NCBI GenBank assembly: GCA_024734495.1 | Contig: JALMQS010000061.1 | Location: 6,811,321-6,875,320 of the forward strand | Length of the DNA stretch: 64,000 nt | From: Forficula auricularia | Taxonomy: Eukaryota; Arthropoda; Insecta; Dermaptera; Forficulidae | Direction of reading: 5' to 3' | Part shown: positions 1 through 10,545 of the stretch, in pieces | Layout: every line of letters starts with the position of its first letter | How positions within the stretch are numbered: the first letter of the stretch is position 1 | Made by a program: the position numbers and the translations under genes | The notes under the pieces: model-generated | What the model was told of the DNA's origin: nothing | Databases searched by the model: none | The model's input: the letters and a program-made list of their open reading frames with translations, nothing else

Positions 1-173
1 TCGCCCCTTTAGGAGTTGAACCCAGGTACTAACACACTGTCCGGGCATGTTAGTTCGACCCTCAGGACAAAACATCTCTGACATGAAATATATTAAAATA
101 TAGCAAAACTTTCACTATCATTCAACTCAAACTGACAGTGTGTTAGTACCCGGGTTCAACTCCTGAGGGGACG
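1..173. repeat. Inverted pair of tRNA-like SINE ends
   Basis: Bases 1-39 and 134-173 are near-perfect reverse complements, separated by about 95 bases. Each arm contains a B-box-like string (GGGTTCAACTCC read from the arm end), as in tRNA-derived SINEs. The sequence after the right arm (acgaaccctctga, then AT-rich DNA) resembles that beside the minus-strand copy near 8.8 kb, so I infer one dispersed family. The left edge may continue outside the window. No functional tRNA fold is claimed. Confidence 0.5.
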
Positions 174-1820
174 AACCCTCTGAAAATGCAATATAAAAAT
201 ATTTTAACTAATATCAAGGAAATTAAGACCAGATAAATTATTTTCATAAATAATTCGGTTGTCACTGCGAGTTGTATTTTTGAAAAAAAATTCCATCTTT
301 TTTTCAAAAATGGTCATTCTCTGCTTTAATTAAAATATTATTATTTTTCTGTTTTTGAAAACTGGAAATGATTACCGATCATATACTGAGTTAATTGAAG
401 CAGCGTCAATACTGAAATCCCCCGATTTTCAAACTACTACTAGGCCCGGAAGGCAGGCGAAACCTGCCTATTGAATTCACTCAAAAATTTACAAAATAAT
501 TTTCTTCCTCATTGTGTTGGGGAAATGACTGGAACGTGAATAAAAATGATATTCGACTATGATTTTTTTCTGTCTAGAAGTCTGGATATGTGCCTAGATG
601 AGGATACCCAAGATATAACTTAAGAACATAAAGTCGAAGAACTACATTCTTCTGCTAAAATGTTTGTATTTCCAATGCAGAGAAAGTTAGATTTTGGGCT
701 TTCTAGCTTCAGATCTTCCGGTTAAGAAATAATATCATTTTTGAATCATTTTTGAGATTTTAATCCGATTCTATAGTAAAAAACAATAAACAATTCGAAC
801 AGGTGTTTTTGACACCCCAAACACCGAGTCTTGATAAAGTTTCATTTTTTTCTGCATTTTTTAATATATCTTCTCTCTATCATTTCTTAGTCAACTTTTA
901 ACTCTATATACATTTTTAAAATAATGTTTGAAATTTTTTATAAAAATAAAATCATCATAATTGTGAATATCGTTTACAATTAGAGAAACTGACTCTCTTG
1001 TAAGTCAATAAAAAAGCGAAACGGTAAAAAAGTAAGTAATACTCTTTGAATATTAATAGTATTAATAGGTATTAAGCTAGATCGGATTTTGTACATATAT
1101 AGATACCTAAGTAGTTTTAGGTGTCCTATGTTTGTAGCCCATTAAGCTCAATGGTAATGAAGGGTTTGGGCAATTTCGAGGTGGGAATTATTATAGTATA
1201 AATAAATAAGTATTTACTCAGAGTCCATACTGTTCCACCGGAAGCACACTTCAATGTTCTAATCAAAAACCAACTGTCGTGCTTCCATAATGACAGCTCA
1301 TTCTTGATAACGATCACAGATGCAGTAATTGAAACGTCGTGTATTTTTATTTTTATCTTTGTTTAAGTGTTAATTGATAGAAAAAATGTGTTTTTTGTCA
1401 AATATAAATATATTTCATCACTCAGCGTAATTCCTATTATGATCCCTTTAAAAGAACATCCAGTTTATTTCTAAAATACTTAAGTATTAAAGAAGATTAA
1501 ATGAGTCAAAGAATTTTAAAATTATTCCCGAGAAATAATTAGAAAATCATTCGTGATTAGAAACATTAAACATTTTTGTGATTCATAAGTAAAAACAGTT
1601 GGTTTTTGCGTATCTAGAGTTTCGAATAATTGCAGTTCTACATAATGCCATGTTTATATTATTTAAAAACAAAAGTAAGGAAAGCAAACTAGCGAGACAC
1701 CTTTTTAAACACAAGCAAATCTAGCTCAGAAGGTGGAATTTTACGTTTGGGAGGCGAGATCAACGGCATTATTTATTGAGGTGAGATGGCCAAACTCATG
1801 CTTCGACCGGCTTTGAAATA
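174..1820. other. No recognised feature
   Basis: AT-rich DNA with short open frames only. The first part follows the SINE-like arm and partly matches the DNA beside the 8.8-kb copy. A lone GAAACGTC near 1330 lacks the rest of a hammerhead core. I see no gene here. Confidence 0.5.
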
Positions 1821-2265
1821 TAAATTTTTTAATAATAAAAAAATAAAACCGACTTTAAAAAAATTAAATGCAACAAATATATAATAATAAGAACTCAAAA
1901 ATCAAATAAAATAAATTAATAAATTAATAAAATAATTATCTAATTTTGTTACAACTAAAACGACGAAATATTAACATGAAATCACTTTTTGAAGTCGGTG
2001 CCTAAAATATACATTTTATGAAATGAACTTGACAGCTCTTACTTAGTACGTTTGGCGGGTACGCTCGCTTATATAGTTTGTTTAGCACCGACTTCAAAAA
2101 GTGATTTCATGTAAAAATTTCGTCGTTTAGTTGTAACTAAATGAGATAATTATAACCTTTTAGTGCATTTTATTTGATTTTTGAGTTTTTATTATTTTAT
2201 TTGTTGCATTTAATTTTTTTGAAGTTGGTTTTATTTATTTTTTTTATAAAAATTATTATTATTTT
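1821..2265. mobile_element. Foldback (long inverted repeat) element
   Basis: Arms at about 1821-2006 and 2082-2265 are imperfect reverse complements with a loop of about 75 bases. The inner arm ends carry the string caccgacttcaaaaagtgat. The outer parts are A- or T-rich runs. There is no coding capacity. The arrangement fits a MITE or foldback transposon; the superfamily is not decidable from the sequence. Confidence 0.75.
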
Positions 2266-2629
2266 TCTCTTTTTAGTTATGTTATTAATAGTGACTTAAT
2301 ATAATACCTTCCAAGCATCTCGTAAGAGAAAGCGTAGTGCGAATGAATCAGAAAATGATAACAAAATTCAATTCATAAATATAGAAATTATCTAAAAACG
2401 TTAGCGGGGTTTAAATGAATGTTTTAAGATTTTTTTATAAAAGATTTGATTTATTATAATTTCGATTATTTGCTCATAAGAATTGGAGATTTACGTTATT
2501 TCATCATTGATCATATCATCAGAATTTGACCAAATTAATATGGGCCCACCCCTAAGGTACCCCTTTCCAATAAAAAAAGAATCATCGAAATCGGTCCACG
2601 CGGCAAAAAGTACTCGCTGAACATGCATA

Positions 2630-2912
2630 AAATAAATAAATAAATAGGGATATTGACTATCTTGTAGCTATACTGATCCAAACGCAGAAATAATCATTAA
2701 AATCAGTTCATAAACAAAGAAGTTATGCCTGAACAAACATAACAAAAAAGGTCCAATACCAATGAAATTTATATTTTTACCAATCGGAAACTAGACTGAA
2801 CCCAATGCAAAAAATCATCAAAATCGGTTCACAATTGGCGAAGATATCAGGTAACATAAACAAAAAATATTCAGTCGAATTGAGAATCTCCTCATTTTGT
2901 GAAGTCGGTTAA
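2630..2912 (-). repeat. Dispersed repeat, copy 1 (gacttc family)
   Basis: Reverse complement of the segment at 25940-26245. Shared blocks include aaatcggttcacaattggcg-like text, a block about rereading a temperature-like 'ccaatcggaaactagactga' string, and a gacttc terminus. Both copies end in a run of ATTT or AAAT repeats on the same side of the element, which suggests a tailed retroposon, though a DNA element cannot be excluded. No coding capacity is seen. Confidence 0.65.
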
Positions 2913-3360
2913 TTAGTAAAAGATAGAATGAGATTCCAACTGGTGTCCCTACTCTTGGCACTAAATAGCCACCACACCACTGGCTATTATTTAAGACAAT
3001 ATTATCATAGTAGCGATTGAGGCGTTCTTTGCTAAAACCCCATGTGTCATTTTTCATTAAAATCTCATATATGGCGCTAGTAAATAGAAGACACCACTAT
3101 CGATGTCCATTGCGAGAAAAATTTCCGTTAAAGCTCCAGTAATCCAAATAAAAGTTGCTTAAAATATGTCTTTACTGTCGTTATGATTACGTTTTAATCA
3201 GGTTTTTCTTTTATTGTAAAGTTTTATTTTTTGACAAGTAGTGTTGTCTCAATTATTATTTAAGGGTATATCACTTGCATCCATAATAAGTATTATTTGA
3301 AACAGGAATCCCAGGGAATTTGACAATAAATAAAAAACAGAGTTCTAATTAAATGGGCCA

Positions 3361-3392
3361 GACGTTTCGTCGATTTATTTCGACTTCCTCAG
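3361..3392 (-). ncRNA. Hammerhead-like ribozyme motif (left arm)
   Basis: Read on the minus strand: core CTGAGGA, one extra A, stem II GTCGA/TCGAC with an AT-rich loop, GAAA, then CGTC. It mirrors the right-arm motif at 3437. Flanking bases GGCCA and TGGCC can form stem I. GAAACGTC leaves no loop for stem III, so, as known for minimal stem-III hammerheads, it would act as a dimer through the palindrome ACGT. Confidence 0.6.
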
Positions 3393-3436
3393 TGGTTTTA
3401 TCACTCTTTGTCAAAAGACAATTCCACTATGGGCCA

Positions 3437-3468
3437 CTGAGGAAGTCGAAATAAATCGACGAAACGTC
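3437..3468 (+). ncRNA. Hammerhead-like ribozyme motif (right arm)
   Basis: Core CTGAGGA (position 7 may vary in hammerheads), extra A, stem II GTCGA/TCGAC, GAAA, C, then cleavage triplet GTC ending at 3468. Stem I is strong: GGCCA just before the core pairs with TGGCC just after GTC. The extra base before stem II departs from the canonical motif and is shared by most copies here. Confidence 0.62.
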
Positions 3469-3721
3469 TGGCCTATTTAATAAAAACTCTGTTTTTTATT
3501 TATTGTCCGATTCCCTGCTATTCCTGTTTTAATTATTATTTAAGTTTTCGAAATATATATTAGAAATATCCTATTATAACATTGAGGATAAATGATAATT
3601 AAATTTCAATCGGATTGAGCATATTAAATTTTTGATTTAATAATAAACAAAGGGCCTCATGAGTGGCATCTAATATTATATATAATTAGATTTGACAGTG
3701 TTAAAACATGCGATCAATTGC

Positions 3722-3753
3722 GACGTTTCGCCAATTCATTATGGCTTCATCAG
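3722..3753 (-). ncRNA. Hammerhead-like ribozyme motif
   Basis: Minus strand: CTGATGA, extra A, stem II GCCA/TGGC around an 8-base AT-rich loop, GAAA, CGTC. The bases next to the core (GC) can pair with GC after the cleavage triplet. The same stem II occurs in the solo motif at 21110. No inverted partner was found nearby. Confidence 0.58.
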
Positions 3754-3883
3754 GCTCTATACACCTATTTTCCTCTGATTTGTCAAATCTAATATATCTA
3801 AATAATGGAACTGAATAACAATAATGATTATATAATATATATATTTTTTTTCGAGATATTTTAAAGAAACTATGTTTTGTACT

Positions 3884-4160
3884 AGATGAAGGAGGAGGTA
3901 TCAGCCAAAGATGGAATCACTGGGTTCAATAAACACCTTTAATAAGACGTCCAGGCACGTTATAAATTCACATGAAGCTAAAAAAATTATTTTTGACAAG
4001 GCTTGGTTCGATCACATATGTGTATCTCATTTTGTGTATAACTCCTAATTGACTGAAGATGGCCAAATAAAATTCAGGCCGAAACGTCTTATTAAAGGTG
4101 TTTTATTGAACCCAGTGATTCCATCTTTGGCTGATACCTCCTCCTTCATTTAGTACAGTT
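3884..4160. mobile_element. Foldback element with a hammerhead-like motif
   Basis: Arms at about 3884-3950 and 4082-4160 are reverse complements sharing gaaggaggaggtatcagcc and tggaatcactgggttcaata. The right arm is preceded by a full motif at 4053. At the matching place in the left arm only gacgtccaggc remains, so the left motif has lost its GAAA box. No coding capacity is seen. Confidence 0.72.
4053..4088 (+). ncRNA. Hammerhead-like ribozyme motif
   Basis: CTGAAGA core (N7 = A), extra T, stem II GGCC/GGCC around a 12-base AT-rich loop, GAAA, C, GTC ending at 4088. Stem I pairing is weak (A-T and G-T, then partial). CTGAAGA with GAAACGT is, from memory, common at Penelope-like element ends; that should be confirmed by search. 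Confidence 0.58.
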
Positions 4161-4299
4161 TCATCACAGCCAGGAACTCTAACAATATTCATGAAACTAT
4201 GTTTTTTCATCTCTTATAAAATATGAATTTTCAATAAATAAAAGTCTGTAGAATTGAAATTTTGTTTTACTATTAAAATCAAAAATTTACCAAAGGGGC

Positions 4300-4560
4300 T
4301 GTCTATAAATTACGTCGGATAGTAAGGGGAGGGGGCATTTAGGATTTGTGACAAAACCTGAAAGGGGGGCCCGGGGATCTTTAAAATTGTGATGTCACAA
4401 AAGTCAAAATAAAAAAATTTCAAAAATATATTTTAGATATAGCTTGACGTCACAATACAGGGGGGCTCAATGAAAATGTGACGGAATGTAACACGGGGGG
4501 GGGGGGGGGTCTAAAAATCTTGAAATTCATGTTACCATAAGGGTGCTCTAAAATAAATTT
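4300..4560 (+). repeat. DNA-transposon-type terminal repeat (tctataaattacgtc type)
   Basis: Begins with ggctgtctataaattacgtc, followed by G-rich runs and tgacgtcac blocks. An inverted relative lies at 48296-48396 (tgacgtaatttgtggatgcc). This terminus is, from general knowledge, widespread in invertebrate genomes as a MITE end. A run of 16-18 G interrupted by nothing else lies near 4494-4511. Confidence 0.5.
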
Positions 4561-4954
4561 TCTCAAGATATTTTAACAAAATTATATTTTTAATCTTTAA
4601 ATGAACTGCTCATTTAATTATAAAATTAATATTTCAAAATATAGTGATTTGGGATAGGGGGCGCAGGTGATCTTAGTCACGCCACTCTGTTTTGAACCTT
4701 CAAAATGATTATTTTATGAATCACTTGAGCAGTCTGTTGAACCTAACGAGTGATTTATATTTTGGCGTTAAGTCAGGCCTTTGAGAAAAGTCAAAGTGCT
4801 TATAGAGCGAAGCCTTGACCTAATTGCACGAATACTTATTCTTTGTTTTTTGAACCAAGTTTTCTTTAATGTTTTTCATCGATAAATTTGTCGTGGTGTG
4901 TACTTTCACGGGCTCCTTATTAAAGCGTATAAAATGCAATTCTCCGATAATGTA

Positions 4955-5310
4955 CTGTTTATTTGCATAGGTTAATTATTTTGTCTGGACGACACTTTTC
5001 CTCTTTGGCAGTATTTTTTTTTCCTATTCTTTTCTGCATGCATTTCCATCTGAGGATGAGTCACGCACTTGCGATCTCCGTGTTCCCTTCGTCGTCCTGG
5101 TTGTCGTCGTGGTTGTTGTTGTCCTGGATGTATATGGACTTGGACTTTGGCCTTATTTGGCTTTCTCGAGTCGCGACTCCCAGATCGTGCTCCCGAGTTC
5201 GTTTCTTTTTTGCACTTATTTTTCTTTTTCCAATGCGACAACAACAACAAAAAGAGCTGCTCCTGAGGACTGAGCAGAGGCTATTTCATATTTACTCACC
5301 TAATTGACAG
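4955..5310. other. GC-richer segment, possible exon or UTR
   Basis: This block has higher GC, CpG sites and CAA/TTG runs than its surroundings. On the minus strand a donor-like ag|gtgagtaaat occurs near 5303; on the plus strand an acceptor-like cctaattgacag ends at about 5310. Open frames on both strands (92 and 114 codons) are low-complexity and resemble nothing I know. It could be a 5' UTR or first exon of a gene, or an old repeat. Coding status is not supported. Confidence 0.25.
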
Positions 5311-5689
5311 ATGGATCCGTAAAAAGGAATTTGTATCCATCCGAGCTAAACATTCATGGTCTCATTAACATTTCGATTTGGATTCATTAGCACGAGGTAA
5401 AAGAACTAATTAAAAGTAAAAACAAGATAGCTATTAAAAAAATAAATAAATCAACTTCACGCCAATCTAGTATTTTATCCGAAATTAATCAAACGAAAAG
5501 TGCAACCAGCTTGTTAGTAAAGCTAGATGTTGTAAAATCGGGAACAATATGCTGTACGTGTCTCGTTAAATGACCTCATTGTTCTGAATAATTATTTATT
5601 GAGCTAATCTTTTACACGCGATAAATTGCAATAACCCTTTTCAAATAGTAGCAATTTTAATTAATAGTGAGGGTAGGAACGAAGGTATT

Positions 5690-5752
5690 CTGATCAGGCA
5701 GGGAAGAGTTCCAGTTCCTAGATGTCATGAGAATAAACGAAATGACATAGGA
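5690..5752 (-). pseudogene. LINE reverse transcriptase C-terminal fragment
   Basis: Minus-strand translation gives SFILMTSRNWNSS, matching the RDWNSLP-type C-terminal motif of non-LTR retrotransposon proteins. The same segment is better kept at 53623-53814 (SFIPMTSRDWNSLPP), and about 45 nucleotides align closely. The fragment is short, has changes at the conserved D and P positions, and is certainly dead. Flanks are AT-rich with no visible tail. Confidence 0.55.
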
Positions 5753-6540
5753 CTTGTATGGAATAGATTCCCCTTCATGTCTACCTCTTTCAGGAATTCT
5801 ACAATCTTCAATTATTCAAACCTGAGTGCATAAACACCTTGGTTTCGAGCTCTCGGTTGTTTTTTAAGGAATACAATAGTCTATTATAACTTTGGTGTTG
5901 AATGTACGCCTTCTAGTATAGTTGTCATTAAATAAAAAACGTTGCCAAACAGCAGAAAAATTAGTATTTCTACAACAAACGATTTCGCACGTAGTTAATT
6001 AATATCCGAAAAGAAAGTTGTCTGGAAAGTGGATTGAATTTCGAAAGACATTTCAGGGGCAATCGACTTGGACCAATTAAAGTCAGATAAAACATGTGCG
6101 ATAATATAAGTGATAGAGATTAAATGTTTTAATTAATTTCAATTGTTTTAATCTGTTTTTTGATAATAATATTAATACTTGTACGAGGGTTGGTAGGTAT
6201 AGAGCAGGAGACCCGGGTTCAATCACAGGTGAGTTCAAATAAAGTAAAAATTCCCTTGTCTATATCTATAATAAAACCACGAAACAATTTAATTACCCAC
6301 ATAGACATGAACTCATACATAGGAAATATAAAATTGAAGAAAAAAGTGAAAACTTTTTCCAAGACTCGGCACCCACTACGCTAAGGAGTGAACAATAGAG
6401 TACTCAGCTAGGATTAGTACTCACCTATACTAATAAATTTAAATATAATAAGTAAGTCAAAATTTAATTATCTTGTCATAATTTTAATTAATCTATTAAT
6501 TAGTAATGAAGCTGTTAAAGCTTTTATTTTTGGGATTAAT

Positions 6541-6652
6541 TTGATTAAAATTTGAATTTTTATTTAAATCCCACATAATTAATTATATTTATTAAACACG
6601 AACAAATAATTATAATTATGTGTGATTTAAATAAAAATTTGAATTTTAATCT
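6541..6652. repeat. AT-rich palindrome
   Basis: The stretch attaaaatttgaatttttat and following bases at 6541-6598 is the reverse complement of 6604-6652, with almost no loop. It is a simple foldback of about 110 bases, probably a small MITE, with no gene. Confidence 0.6.
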
Positions 6653-6771
6653 ATTAATAATAAATTATTTTATTTTTTTTGTATAATTTCTTCATTAAAC
6701 AAATTTTCACATTTTCAATCATTTAGTGAATTTTTTAGTATTGATGAGAGAGTTGAAAACACATATGGTCA

Positions 6772-7200
6772 AGTATTGTAATCGTGCATGAAAAAAGTGG
6801 TTTTTTTGCTTCTTTTTTTGAAATATCTCAAAAACAGCTAAAAGTATTTTTGTAAAAAAAATTGTGCGAAACCATGACATTTCGGTCTACAAAAAAGCTC
6901 TAATAAGTGAACATCGAAAAAATTATATTTTTCGAGATAATAACTGTTTTGTAAAAATGTCTGTTAGTTAGTCTGTTAGAGTCAGTTGTATGTAGGTTTG
7001 TAAATTCTTTGTTAAAGTTGACAAAAGGTGAAACCTTAGAATTCACCTTCACTAACTTTCATCTGATTGGCCATCCCGCCGGGCACAAGGTGAATTCTAA
7101 GGTTTTACCCTTTGTTAACTCTAACAAAGACTTTACAAACAGACATACAACTGGACCTTAGTCTGTTAGTATGTTAGTTAGTCTGTGCGTACCAAATTTT
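6772..7200 (+). repeat. 650-bp dispersed repeat, partial copy with nested MITE
   Basis: Starts with tattgtaatcgtgcatgaaa and runs through a block with gcgaaaccatgacatttcgg. The same family is fuller at 28228-28910 and inverted at 55745-56412. Its text continues at 7165 (ttagtctgtgcgtaccaaat) after a foldback at 6980-7157, so that foldback was inserted into it. Confidence 0.6.
6980..7157. mobile_element. Nested foldback MITE
   Basis: Arms at about 6980-7052 and 7083-7157 are reverse complements sharing aaccttagaattcacctt, around a 30-base GC-richer loop (gccatcccgccggg). It splits a copy of the dispersed repeat. There is no coding capacity. Confidence 0.65.
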
Positions 7201-8253
7201 TTAGTATTATATTAATGGGAGAGTTTAAAACACATAATTGTGCCCACTTAGTAACGAGTGATCATCAGAATCAAAAAATTATAGGATTTGAATATAAATT
7301 TTGGCAAAATATCATATTTATTTTATTTTAACGACTCATCCATCTAAGGTTTTTTGAATTGTACTTAAATAAATTTTGTATACATCTGTTAGAATTAAAC
7401 GTCAACTTGTTTATTCATGCTAATGAGAATTAATTGTAAGATGTAAGGATAGTCAATTGAATTTCTGTCTTCTTTTTAATATTAATTGTTTTATGTAGTT
7501 TTTTGATTTTTTTCTAAAAAAATAAAGTCTGTAACGTTGTTGCAATTTATTTTTTCTTTGTATCAAAGGACAAATGGCCAGGGACATTAGTTTCTAGCTG
7601 GAATCATTTGTCAAAAGGGCTTTTCCCTTAAGGTTGGCTTTAATATTTAAACAGCCGGTGCCGCCATTAGTCTGAAATATTAAACAACCACTTTCTCTCT
7701 CTCTCTATCCTCTATCTTTCCCAGTCTCTACTTTTATTTAGTTAAAAATGAGCAAGATAATCTCAAAAGTTAGATGCTGATCATTTATCAGCTGAGGGGA
7801 ATAATTCAACGCCAACCTCAAATGGAATAAGAAACATAATAAAATAGATCTATATTGATCTTGATAATAATGAATGAATTCTCTTTACACCCCTACCTTT
7901 CTCTGATGCTTTTATTCTTACACTTCTTTTAAAGTCAAACCCCATTAGCAAGTTGATTAGGATAAAAAGAATGAGTTAGGTGAAGAAAAAACTGTATTGA
8001 TTAATGCTTCTATGTGAAAAAATTTGTTCAAGTCGATTTAAACAAAAAAAAAGCTCTTTGGCTTGTAAATCATCTGTTACTATCTAGAAAAAGTCACAAA
8101 TTAACAATATGATCAAAAATCTCTCAATTTTTTTTTTTATTCTTTTATTATTTTTATTATATTTTTAAGAAACGAATTTATTTTATTTAGGGACGAATCT
8201 AAGATTCTAGAAGAAATATTTTTACATTACATACCAGGGGGCCTCGTCCCACG

Positions 8254-8764
8254 GTGGTTTAGAATTTGAAATACGTGATCGAAACCTCTAGCTCCTTCAT
8301 TAGTTGACCAAACGAGGTGAAAATTTAACCACGGGAGCTTCAAGTCATGTCGAATCGATTGACGAAAAAAATGTTGGTACAGCTTGCCATTTAGGGTGGG
8401 CAAGGGGGGGGGTCAAAAAATGAAAATCTAGGCCCTTGGACCAAACTAATCGCACTAAATTATACTATATGGTACTATAGGGCTTTCATTATAAAGTCAT
8501 AGAACAGTTATATTATCAAAGAATTTCTCTGGGCAAATCCAGAAATATGAAGAATTTATAACATTAAAATCGTATTATTCAAAAGATGTGAACTATACGA
8601 TGTTTGAAAGCGTGTATCTTTAATTTGCGTGATAAATTTGTTGCAATTCCAAGGCTAAAACTTGCTTTAATATTTTTTAATAAGAATATCTTATCAAAAT
8701 TTTGTTACGATTGGAAAAAAATTAATTTTTAGGTTTCGATCATGTATTTCAGATCCTAAACACT
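8254..8764. mobile_element. TIR element of about 510 bp
   Basis: Terminal inverted repeats of 34 bases at 8254-8287 and 8731-8764 share tttgaaatacgtgatcgaaa with few mismatches. The interior includes a G-rich block with tcaaaaaatgaaaatctagg, a text also seen at 28.8 and 33.4 kb. No open frame is seen. Target-site duplication is not clear because the right end abuts a SINE-like sequence. Confidence 0.55.
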
Positions 8765-8765
8765 G

Positions 8766-8960
8766 TGCGTCCCCTCAGGAATCGAACCTAAGCGTTAACT
8801 TGCTTGGCGGGTCGTTAGCCAAACCCTTAAGACCAGGACGAATCCCTCTGATATACTCTGTAAAAATATTTCTACTAAAATTTTAGATTTGCCCCTAAAT
8901 AAAATAAATTATTTTCTTAATATTATTGTGGTTAAATGACCTAGGTTGATTTTTGAAAAA
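8766..8960 (-). repeat. tRNA-derived SINE-like element
   Basis: On the minus strand a B-box match GGTTCGATTCC lies at 8778-8788, with an A-box-like tggctaacgacc about 35 bases upstream. It aligns with the inverted pair at 1-173, including the AT-rich sequence beside it. The cloverleaf is not intact, so this is a SINE or tRNA pseudogene, not a tRNA gene. Confidence 0.5.
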
Positions 8961-10461
8961 TTCTATCCTTTTTCAAAAAAAGAAACTCAAAAAAATTCTT
9001 AAATCTTTACATTAATTATATTTTTGTTTTTATATATTAGGGATGAGAAAAATAGGATTTTTTTCAAATCAGTATTCATTTATTATTATTTTTTCAAAAT
9101 TTGTACTTTTATTCTAAAAGGAATAATAATTTCAAGAGTCACATCGAAAATATTCGTGGGGACGGAAAAAATCTATCTTCGTAGGCGGTTTTAGCTGAAG
9201 ATCTTAACTTTGAAATAACGCAATCATTTTTCAATTAATTTTAATTTTAATTTTATCTTCAATGAATATATTATATATTTCGTTTTTTTATAAAGTTTAG
9301 TCAAATCTATAATTAATTTAAAGTCAATAGATTATTTCCTTTGAAAATTTCTTCAATTTGTAATACTTAGCATAATTTTCCCATTCGTATATAATTTATC
9401 TTACGGATGCATTTTCCATCCGTTGATGATATCTTAATTATTAATAAATCTTAGTTTACGGCCTTTGAAAGATTTCGAAAATCTTCAACAAGATAAAATA
9501 TTTTCTTGTTTCATTTTATTTTATTTATTTTTTGTTAGAAATAAAATTTGATAAAGTTGTCGCTGCCTTTTAAATGAAACGTAATCGAAACGAACCGCAG
9601 AGATTTAAATTGGAATTTCCGTGCCGGGAATTAAAGAACCATAGGAATAAGTCAAGGAACTAATCTGCTCTCAAAATGCCTAATTCTCTCCTGATGGAGT
9701 TTAAACTTGTTATCCCAAATGTTGTTTCCGAAAGTGGATCTCTTGAGTGACAAACGATAACGATAACTACGCCATAACGATAACGCTAAAGATAACTGCG
9801 CTACCAGGTGGCTCCATCTGGAGGCGTTGAGCGCGCAACAGCATCGATCTTAGAGTCCCCAACCCGGGGGTCCAGGCGCTCAAAATCCAAATCTTTAAAC
9901 GGCTTAGAATCGTTTCGTCGGGTTATTTATTTCTATACTAAACATTTTTTTTCTTTTTAATAGAAAGGAGAGAAATTCTTGAACTGCTAAAAGTCATTTA
10001 TCAGCGACGAAGAAATAAAAGAGAGGAGAACTATTGATTGAAACGCAAGTCATGTGAAATTCCCATAGATAAGGAATTGGAAAATAAATTAGTCCTTTTT
10101 AGGTTCATTTTTTGGTTCATCTATATAAGAAATTAATCAAAAAGATACTTTTAAGCATTCCAGATTTTTTGATTAATTCACGTTTCGTTTCGTGGCTAAA
10201 ACCATTACAAGCATCTATACATTTGAGAACCATAAACGGTATTAAGAAATAGATCCTTCATAGTATATAAATATTATTTTTGTTTATTATGACAGATTGA
10301 TAGGTGATAGAGAAGGGAGTTTGTAAAAAAAAATGAAGACTATATCAAATTAATGATTACTTTATAATATTATAACAAAAATAGATTTTTTTGGCTTTTT
10401 GGCCCTTCTAGCCATTAGCCAATTTACGATGCTGATATTAAATTAAGACTTCTATGCAGGG
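8961..10461. other. No recognised feature
   Basis: Mostly AT-rich. A GC-richer stretch at 9745-9890 has repeated gataac strings and ccaacccgggggtcc but no open frame or repeat partner in the window. Confidence 0.4.
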
Positions 10462-10545
10462 ATCAGATTTTTAGTCGGTTGCCTCGAGTCTGATTCGAAC
10501 CCAGGTCCACTTGATTAGCAGGCCCTTCGGCTAACCCGACCCCAA
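10462..10545 (-). repeat. tRNA-like SINE head
   Basis: Minus strand: B-box-like GGGTTCGAATCA at 10491-10502 and an A-box-like gttagccgaaggg upstream, within about 75 bases that resemble a tRNA. The ends (gtcggg / cgac) could pair, but the anticodon arm is poor. A tRNA-derived SINE or tRNA pseudogene is the best reading. Confidence 0.4.

Larger units (their letters stand above)
3298..3530. mobile_element. Foldback element with two inverted hammerhead-like motifs
   Basis: Arms of about 100 bases (3298-3400 and 3430-3530) are reverse complements around a loop of about 30 bases. Each arm carries the same ribozyme-like motif in opposite orientation. The outer parts share the block caataaataaaaaacagagt. 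There is no reverse transcriptase or transposase. An inverted pair of Penelope-type terminal repeats without coding DNA is the simplest reading; a MITE that happens to carry the motif is the alternative. Confidence 0.75.

Noticed and set aside
1326..1345. GAAACGTC on the plus strand
   Set aside because: No CTGANGA box or stem II upstream.
4972..5250. Basic 92-codon minus-strand frame as a nuclear protein exon
   Set aside because: Low-complexity R/K/Q-rich composition and an equally open plus frame; only a UTR/exon possibility is noted.
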